From Curtobacterium sp. MCJR17_020 (GTDB taxonomy: Bacteria; Actinomycetota; Actinomycetes; Actinomycetales; Microbacteriaceae): DNA of 64,000 nt. Where the stretch lies: contig NZ_CP126260.1 in assembly GCF_003234365.2 (NCBI RefSeq), positions 3,472,001 through 3,536,000 on the forward strand, written 5' to 3'. The notes beneath the pieces are model-generated. The model saw only the letters and a list, made by a program, of their open reading frames with translations. It searched no databases and was not told where the DNA came from. The position numbers were made by a program, and so were the translations under genes. How positions within the stretch are numbered: position 1 is the first letter of the stretch; every line of letters begins with the position of its first letter. This document shows, in pieces, positions 58,537 to 64,000 of this stretch.

Positions 58537-59895
58537 TCAACCAGCCGAGACGGTGTTCTCCTTGCCGACCACCTGCGTGACGGCCTTGTCGTACACGGCA
58601 GCCGCCTGCTTCGGCGTCTGCTGTCCGGTCATGACCGACTCCATCGCGACCTGGATCGCGTTGGACACCTGCGAGTAGTCGCTCGTCGCCGGGCGGAAGT
58701 TCGTGTTCTCCACCAGTCCGGAGAAGAACTTGAACGTCGGGTTGGCGTCGGTGTAGGCGGTGTCGTCCGCGACGTCCTTGCGGACGGCGATCTGGCTGTT
58801 CTCGGTGTCGTACTTCAGCGAGCCGTCCTTGTCGAGGAAGCTCGTGATGAAGTCGAACGCCGCCTGCGGGTTCTTCGACTTCGCGCCGACCGCCAGGGTC
58901 CAGCCGCCGGACATCGAGTTGTAGCCCGGGTCCTGACCGTTCTGCGTCGGCATCGGCGCCTGACCCATCACGTCGTTCCACTCGGCCCACGGCGCGGTGC
59001 CGGACTTGAGCCACGTGCCGGACTGCCACGAACCGTCGAGGTCGATCGCGAGCTTGCCCTTCGGCAGCCACGTCTGCGCGATCGTCGTGCCGACGTTCGT
59101 GTCGAGCGCCTGCTGCGGTGTCGGGCCGAGACCACCCTGGTAGACGTCCTTCACGAACTGCAGCGAGTCCTCGAACTGCTTCGAGCCCGTGACCCACTTC
59201 TTGTCCTTGTAGAGCGTGTTGCCGGAGCCGTCCGCCCCGTACAGGAGCATCTCGAAGCCCTGCATGGTCGACGCCTCGCCCTGCGCCTTGCCCGAGTAGA
59301 TGTTGAACGGGATGAGGTCGGGCTTCTTGTCCTTGATCGTCTTCGCCGCGGCGAGCACGTCGTCCCAGGTCTTCGGCTGCCACGGCACGGGCAGGCCGAC
59401 GGACTTGAAGATGTCCTTGTTGTACCAAAGAGCGCGGGTGTCGGTGCCCATCGGGACGCCGTAGATCTTGCCGTCGTCACCCTGCCCGGCCTGCTTGGCG
59501 TTGTCGAAGAACTGGTCCCAGTCCTTCCACTTCGCCGTGTACTTGTCGAGCGGCAGGAGGTAGCCGGCCTCGGCGTCGGCCTTGACGAGGAAGGTGTCCT
59601 CGTACATGACGTCGGGAGCCGTCGCGGGCGCCTTGTTCATGAGCGCGAGCTTCGTGTAGTAGTCGTTGCCCTGGGCCTGGATCGGGACGAGCGTGACCTT
59701 CTTGCCCGGGTTGTCCTTCTCGTACTCCTTTTTGACGACCTTCATCTGGGCGTCGAGCTGCTGGAAGGCTCCGAACTTCTGGTACGCGATCTTGATCGTG
59801 TCGCTCGAGGCGGACCCCGAGGCTGAGCAGCCTGCCAGGCCGACCGCGGCGACGGCCGCGGCTGCGAGTCCGGCGATGATGCGGGTGCGTTTCAT
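58537..59895 (-). CDS. Carbohydrate ABC transporter substrate-binding lipoprotein
   Basis: 452 residues. Lipoprotein signal with LAGC, then a CUT1-type sugar-binding fold: NDYYTKLALMNKAPATAPDVMYEDTF, GKIYGVPMGTDTRALWYNKDIF and GGWTLAVGAKSKNPQAAFDFI. ATG at 59895 has AAAGGAG upstream. First gene of the transporter-GH38 operon, so it probably binds mannose-containing oligosaccharides (inferred from the neighbour enzyme). A palindromic operator overlaps its promoter. Confidence 0.92.
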   Translation of the reverse strand: MKRTRIIAGLAAAAVAAVGLAGCSASGSASSDTIKIAYQKFGAFQQLDAQMKVVKKEYEKDNPGKKVTLVPIQAQGNDYYTKLALMNKAPATAPDVMYEDTFLVKADAEAGYLLPLDKYTAKWKDWDQFFDNAKQAGQGDDGKIYGVPMGTDTRALWYNKDIFKSVGLPVPWQPKTWDDVLAAAKTIKDKKPDLIPFNIYSGKAQGEASTMQGFEMLLYGADGSGNTLYKDKKWVTGSKQFEDSLQFVKDVYQGGLGPTPQQALDTNVGTTIAQTWLPKGKLAIDLDGSWQSGTWLKSGTAPWAEWNDVMGQAPMPTQNGQDPGYNSMSGGWTLAVGAKSKNPQAAFDFITSFLDKDGSLKYDTENSQIAVRKDVADDTAYTDANPTFKFFSGLVENTNFRPATSDYSQVSNAIQVAMESVMTGQQTPKQAAAVYDKAVTQVVGKENTVSAG

Positions 59896-59950
59896 CGGTG
59901 CTCCTTTGCACGGGTGACATCCGCGGGCTCCATCGCCCGCGCGCAGGATT

Positions 59951-59979
59951 AGTCCAGCGTATGGACTTATCCGTGTCAA
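59951..59979 (-). promoter_or_regulatory. Promoter and palindromic operator of the mannoside operon
   Basis: On the minus strand TTGACA (59979-59974) is a consensus -35. The inverted repeat AGTCCA-TACGC-TGGACT (59967-59951) covers the spacer and the -10 region. A LacI/GntR-type repressor site is likely; no regulator gene is adjacent. Confidence 0.65.
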
Positions 59980-60033
59980 GGAGTTTCTCGCGCCGCGCGC
60001 GTCGGGTGCGCGTGGTCGGGGGTGAACCGTGCC

Positions 60034-60080
60034 GAATCGGGCGTACCTGGTCGGAACTTTCGACCAGGTACGCCCGATTC
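60034..60080. repeat. Intergenic palindromic repeat, family B, copy 1
   Basis: A perfect 20-bp stem, GAATCGGGCGTACCTGGTCG (60034-60053) with its complement at 60061-60080, loop GAACTTT. It lies between the mannoside operon promoter and the PhzF-family gene. Confidence 0.9.
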
Positions 60081-60105
60081 CGCTTCCCATCCCACGCGCT
60101 GCGGC

Positions 60106-60948
60106 TCACTCGATCGGGGTCGCGCCCCCGGTCACGGTGATCCCGCCGGCCGACGGGACGTCGACGAGCAGCAGGCTCGGACGACCGACGTGCCGCCCCT
60201 GCCGGATGACGACGCGGTCCCCCGGCTCGACGGCGCCGACCTCGCGCAGGTACGCCCCGGTCGACGCCGCCGCCGACCCCGTCGCTGGATCCTCGGTGAT
60301 GCGGCCGGCGGGGAACAGGTTCCGGGCCTCGTACTCGCGCTCCCCGGTCCGGTGCAGCACCGTGACCGTTCCCTGCCACCCCGCCTCGTGCTTGAGGGCG
60401 GCGAGCGGGCCGGGTGCGAAGCGGAACTGGTGGAAGAGCTCCCGGTCGTGCAGCACGAGCACCGGGTGCCAGTTGCCGGCGAAGGACTCGAGCACCGGGA
60501 AGTCCGGCGCGATGTCGTCAGCCGTGAGCCCGAGCAGGCCGAACAACCGCCCGAGGAGCGTCGGGTCGATGTCCCGCGTCGCCGGTTCGACACTCGTCAT
60601 CGCCACCTGGACTTCCCCGTTCGGGCCGGTGGTGGCGTCGAGGGCGACCTCGCCGGCGGCCGTCGTGAACACCCGCCGGCCGAGCCCCTGCCGTTCGGCG
60701 AGCGCCACCGCGAGCGCCACCGTCGCATGGCCGCAGAACGGCACCTCGGCGGCGGGCGAGAAGTAGCGGACGTGCGGGCCCGTTGCGGTGGCGCCGATGA
60801 CGAACGCGGTCTCGGGGTAGCCGACCTCGCGCGCGACGGCGAGCATCTCGTCGTCGGAAAGCGCTGCTGCGTCGAGGACCAGCCCGGCGGGGTTGCCGCC
60901 CCCGGACTCGGCGGCGAAGGCGGTGTACCGGAGGACGTCGATGCTCAT
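60106..60948 (-). CDS. PhzF family isomerase/epimerase
   Basis: 280 residues. N-terminal FAAESGGGNPAGLVLD, the catalytic glutamate in GYPETAFV, VPFCGHATVALA, and in the second half EDPATGSAAAS. All are hallmarks of the PhzF fold (two similar half-domains). Physiological substrate unknown; most family members are not phenazine enzymes and no phz genes are near. Stands alone. Confidence 0.9.
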   Translation of the reverse strand: MSIDVLRYTAFAAESGGGNPAGLVLDAAALSDDEMLAVAREVGYPETAFVIGATATGPHVRYFSPAAEVPFCGHATVALAVALAERQGLGRRVFTTAAGEVALDATTGPNGEVQVAMTSVEPATRDIDPTLLGRLFGLLGLTADDIAPDFPVLESFAGNWHPVLVLHDRELFHQFRFAPGPLAALKHEAGWQGTVTVLHRTGEREYEARNLFPAGRITEDPATGSAAASTGAYLREVGAVEPGDRVVIRQGRHVGRPSLLLVDVPSAGGITVTGGATPIE

Positions 60949-61093
60949 GGTGCGACGCTACTGCGGGGGCAGCGAGGTCCGCGCGGGCCGATCACCGACG
61001 GGTGGCTCGGCACCTGCAGGTGGGGGTAACCCCCGCACGGGTCCGGGTGTGCACGTGATGTTTCAGCAGGTGATCGATCACGAAACTGGGTGC

Positions 61094-61603
61094 ATGAGCA
61101 TCGACACGCGCCCGAACACCTCCCGCCGCACCCTCCGCATCACCCTCGCCGGGGCCGCAGCACTGTCCGCGCTCCTCCTGACCACGGGGTGCAGCATGAT
61201 CCAGGACATCGTCCCGAACAAGACGCCACAGAAGCACTTCGCCACGTACTCGGACGCGCCGCGGTCCGGTGAGTCGGAGGACATGGCGTTCTTCATGCCG
61301 GAGTGGGTGCCCGAGGACGCGAAGGACATCGACGTCCGCCTCAACGCCTCGGCACCCGGGTACGTCATCGGGTTCGCCTCGAAGGAGGGCGTCGACACGG
61401 ACGCGTGCACGCCGCTCGACGAGTCCTACGGCGGATCGGCGATGAAGGCGGACTTCCTCCCCGACGACCTGCCCACGACGGGCCTGGTCACGTGCGGCGA
61501 CGGCCGCGCGGTCGCCGAGATCGGCGACCGCTGGTACGGCTGGACCACCAAGGACGCGATTCCCGGGCAGGACGACTCGAACACGCTGCGCACCGACGGC
61601 TGA
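61094..61603 (+). CDS. Lipoprotein, 169 aa, unknown function
   Basis: A lipoprotein signal: basic NTSRRTLRI, hydrophobic core, then LLTTGC. The mature part has two further cysteines (DACTP and VTCGDG) that may pair. ATG at 61094 gives the proper signal length; an earlier in-frame start would not. A 22-bp terminator palindrome follows. Family not recognised. Confidence 0.75.
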   Translation: MSIDTRPNTSRRTLRITLAGAAALSALLLTTGCSMIQDIVPNKTPQKHFATYSDAPRSGESEDMAFFMPEWVPEDAKDIDVRLNASAPGYVIGFASKEGVDTDACTPLDESYGGSAMKADFLPDDLPTTGLVTCGDGRAVAEIGDRWYGWTTKDAIPGQDDSNTLRTDG

Positions 61604-61616
61604 CGCACCCACAGAG

Positions 61617-61660
61617 CGGACGGGAGGCCCGTGGCGGCGCCGCCACGGGCCTCCCGTCCG
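61617..61660. terminator. 22-bp perfect palindrome, bidirectional terminator
   Basis: CGGACGGGAGGCCCGTGGCG from 61617 runs into its exact complement, ending at 61660 with no unpaired loop bases. Placed between convergent genes, it can terminate both. Confidence 0.85.
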
Positions 61661-61680
61661 CCGTGGACTCGCGCCCAGGG

Positions 61681-64000
61681 CTACTCCGCAGCCGCCGCCT
61701 TGCGACGGCGGACGATCAGGACGCCGGTTCCCGCCGCGAGCAGCAGGAGCGCGATCAGCGCACCGGCCCCGAGGCCTTCGGCACCCGTGAACGCGAGCTG
61801 CCCGTCAGCGGTGATGGTGATCGTGGTCCAGCCCAGCACCGTGCCGTCCGCAGCGGTCACCACGATGCGGTGCTCGCCAGCCGGCGCATCGGCCGGGATC
61901 GTGACGCGCACCGTGCCGTCAGCGGCGACCGTCACCGTGCCGAGCAGCGCCGGGGTCGAGTACAGCCACACGCTCACCCGGTCACCGGCGTACTGCGTGC
62001 CCACCGTGACCGTGATGCTCTCCCCCGCGCGGGCGGACGACGGGGCCGAGACGCTTCCGCGATTCGTGTCCGTCAGGCCGGTCTCCGAGGGGGCCACCGG
62101 GGCGATCGGAGCGGCCGGCGACGGGGTCGGCGTCGATCCACCGGTCCCGGGGGTCGGCGTGGGCGTCGATCCACCGCCACCCGGAGCGGGCGTGAGCGTC
62201 GGTGTGGGCGTCGGCGTCGGCGTCGGGTCCGTGCCAGGGTCCGTGCCGCTGCCCTCGCACGGGTACGTCCCCGTGCGGAGCGAGAACCCGTCCGTGTCGT
62301 TGTCGTCGGCGTAGAAGGTCGCACGTTCCCCGTCGATGCAGACGCCGGAGATCGCGAAGCCCTCGTTGGCGAGGGTCCGGTCGGCGTTCGACGGTGCCTC
62401 GAAGACCTTCGCGGCGGTGAAGACACCGTCGGTCAGTTCGTACAGCGCGGTGCGTCCGGCGCAGGCGTCGTCGCACACCACCCAGAGCACGTCGAGGGTC
62501 GGGTCGAACTGCACGTCGGCGACGACCGCGAACGGCGACCCGATGGTGGCGATGCGCTGGGACGAGCCGTCCGCCATCAGGGCGTACGCGTACACGCTCG
62601 CGGTGCCCTCGACACCGACGAAGAAGAGCCCCTCGCCGTGTCCGGCGTACGTCGACGGCGCGTAGGCCGCGCCGGTGTGCTCGTCCGCGAAGCCGTGCTC
62701 GGTGAGCCAGGAGTCCGGGATCCAGGTGACGCCCTCGAGGCCGGCGTTCGCACCGAGCCCCGGGAAGTCGGCGGCGAGGTCCCACTCGTCGGTGGCGCGC
62801 AGCGTCGACTCGGACCCGTCGGTGGTGGCGTACCGCAGGACCGACGGACGGCTGGTCTTCGACACGTCGTTGTCCCGCTCGGTCGACACGTACACGGCGC
62901 CCGGGTCGTCGCTCGTGACGGTGACGCCCTCGGCGTCCGGGGTCCCCGTGCCGTCGGCGTACCGCAGGTCCGTGCCCGCGGCGTTCGACAGCGCCCAGCC
63001 ACCCCGCCCGTCCGAGGTCAGGTGGTAGAGCAGCCCGTCGCCGTTCTGCACGGCCCAGAGCTGGCCGTCCTCGGACGTGCTGGAGGCGGTCCAGTCGATG
63101 CCGCTCAGGTCACCGGTGAAGGTGTCCTCGTCGTCGAGCACGGTCTCGTCCGGGCCACCGGGCCAGGGCTCGGCGGTGACGACTCCGGCGAACCGGTTCG
63201 CCGTGCCCTTCGTCGGCTCGGCGGTGTCGGCGAAGTCGCCGGTGCCGTCCGGGTTGCGGCCGTACGTGGCGGCAGCGTGGGCCGTCCACGAGTACGAGTC
63301 GACCAGCGCACCCCGCGGATCGAAGACCCGTGCGGAGTCGGCCTTGCCGAGCCCGAAGCCGAAGTCCGCCTCGTCGAGGACGGTGAAGCCCCCGGCCGCG
63401 ACGGCCGTGCCGGCGGGGATCGTGTACGCGTGGTCGTCCTCGCTGTCCTCGAGGACGTACCCGCCCAGGTCGACCGTGGTGCTGCCGACGTTGGTCAGCT
63501 CCACCCAGTCGCCGGGGGTGCCGTCCTGCGACTCGACCTCGTTGATGCGCACGGGCGAGGAGCAGTCGTTCGCGGCACCCTTCGTCGACGCGGTGGTGTC
63601 GACCAGCGCACCGGTCCCGTCGGCACACCGGCCGTACGTGACGACCGCGTGGCTCGTCCACGAGTACCGGAGCACCAGGTCGCCCGCGGGGTCGTACACC
63701 CGCGCGGTGTCGGCGCCACCGAGCCCGAAGTCGAACCCGGGTGCGGTGGCCGAGAGCTGGTCGATGACGAAGTACCCGCCGGGGGCGATCGTCGAGCCGG
63801 CGGGCAGGACGTACGCGTCGTGGGTGCTGTCGTCGTCGAGGAACGCGTAACCGGTCAGGTCGATCGACGCCGACGACGTGTTCTTCAGCTCGACCCAGTC
63901 GGTGTCGTCGCCGTTCGACTCGACCTCGTTGACGACGAGGCCGTTCCGAGCGGCAGCGCCGACGCTCGGGTCGTCGTCACCGACGGCGGCGAGTGCCGGG
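61681..64000 (-). CDS. Wall-anchored lamin-tail-domain surface protein (5' end beyond right edge)
   Basis: 773 codons are visible; the start is off the window. Two lamin-tail domains are seen (NEVESNGDDTDWVELKN then NEVESQDGTPGDWVELTN, each ending with a Y/SW-x-x-H-A-x-T-Y-G motif). Next is a beta-propeller-like region (GLEGVTWIPDSWL, FAISGVCIDGERATFYADDND). Then comes a Thr-Pro linker, an Ig-like domain and a sorting signal: LAFTG, hydrophobic span, RRRK. LAXTG signals are used by class E sortases of high-GC Gram-positives. Likely a surface nuclease- or phytase-associated or adhesive protein, but no catalytic residue can be assigned. Confidence 0.85.
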   Translation of the reverse strand, partial: PALAAVGDDDPSVGAAARNGLVVNEVESNGDDTDWVELKNTSSASIDLTGYAFLDDDSTHDAYVLPAGSTIAPGGYFVIDQLSATAPGFDFGLGGADTARVYDPAGDLVLRYSWTSHAVVTYGRCADGTGALVDTTASTKGAANDCSSPVRINEVESQDGTPGDWVELTNVGSTTVDLGGYVLEDSEDDHAYTIPAGTAVAAGGFTVLDEADFGFGLGKADSARVFDPRGALVDSYSWTAHAAATYGRNPDGTGDFADTAEPTKGTANRFAGVVTAEPWPGGPDETVLDDEDTFTGDLSGIDWTASSTSEDGQLWAVQNGDGLLYHLTSDGRGGWALSNAAGTDLRYADGTGTPDAEGVTVTSDDPGAVYVSTERDNDVSKTSRPSVLRYATTDGSESTLRATDEWDLAADFPGLGANAGLEGVTWIPDSWLTEHGFADEHTGAAYAPSTYAGHGEGLFFVGVEGTASVYAYALMADGSSQRIATIGSPFAVVADVQFDPTLDVLWVVCDDACAGRTALYELTDGVFTAAKVFEAPSNADRTLANEGFAISGVCIDGERATFYADDNDTDGFSLRTGTYPCEGSGTDPGTDPTPTPTPTPTLTPAPGGGGSTPTPTPGTGGSTPTPSPAAPIAPVAPSETGLTDTNRGSVSAPSSARAGESITVTVGTQYAGDRVSVWLYSTPALLGTVTVAADGTVRVTIPADAPAGEHRIVVTAADGTVLGWTTITITADGQLAFTGAEGLGAGALIALLLLAAGTGVLIVRRRKAAAAE

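Noticed and set aside
60034..60080. CTGGTC..GACCAG within the palindrome as another DasR-type site
   Set aside because: The half-sites are 7-8 bp apart, not contiguous, and the whole stem recurs elsewhere as a dispersed repeat, so it belongs to family B.
60106..60948. Phenazine biosynthesis gene phzF
   Set aside because: Only the fold is shared; no other phz genes are nearby, so a phenazine role is not supported.
1..64000. CRISPR arrays, rRNA genes, prophage genes, integrases
   Set aside because: No regularly spaced repeats of CRISPR size, no rRNA signatures, and no phage structural or recombinase motifs were seen.

Overview
The window is a high-GC stretch with dense gene packing, many 4-bp ATGA/GTGA gene overlaps and many GTG starts. 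The gene content points to an actinobacterium of the Microbacteriaceae, Curtobacterium-like: ppk next to a Nudix/phosphatase MutT1, pstSCAB, SigK with an anti-sigma factor, clpS-DUF2017, and LAXTG-type surface anchoring. The genus is an inference from gene content only.

Region 1 (1-10,640) is an accessory polymorphic-toxin locus on the minus strand. A WXG100-like small protein precedes a full-length 1,793-residue Rhs protein, whose last codons overlap (ATGA) a small multi-span membrane protein. Downstream lies an orphan Rhs tip, a collinear deletion derivative of the same gene with a different C-terminus. It also overlaps (ATGA) a small membrane protein. Beyond it are two more relatives of that second protein: one frameshifted, one running off the left edge. 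An unknown 137-residue gene also sits in this array. I infer two toxin tips with partner (immunity-like) genes and a remnant immunity bank.

Region 2 (10,640-18,500) is phosphate metabolism: ppk-mutT1, then pstS-pstC-pstA-pstB behind a PHO-box-like direct repeat. Region 3 (18,500-23,060) holds SigK and its anti-sigma factor, a 595-bp gene-free stretch with two structured-RNA candidates, a conserved unknown gene, a small membrane protein, tRNA-Lys(TTT) trailed by two copies of its own 3' half, and an SGNH hydrolase. Region 4 (23,080-30,330) is the galactose cluster (galM-deoR divergent from galT-galK) and a glyA-folD operon behind a ZTP-type riboswitch.

Region 5 (30,330-46,600) carries clpS-DUF2017-acetyltransferase, several regulator/target pairs with visible palindromes (two MarR, one TetR), purU, nagA, a secreted GH92 mannosidase, a PatB-type lyase and nagB with a DasR-type palindrome. 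Region 6 (46,600-60,100) has two ABC importers, one PotA/FbpC-like and one carbohydrate type joined to a GH38 alpha-mannosidase, plus a NAD(P)HX dehydratase. Region 7 (60,100-64,000) has a PhzF-family enzyme, a lipoprotein and a large wall-anchored lamin-tail-domain protein cut by the right edge.

Taken together, nagA, nagB, GH92, GH38 with its transporter and the gal operon suggest scavenging of glycan-derived sugars. Two families of palindromic intergenic repeats and a widespread pattern of TANNNT boxes 6-7 nt before the start codon (leaderless transcription) run through the window.
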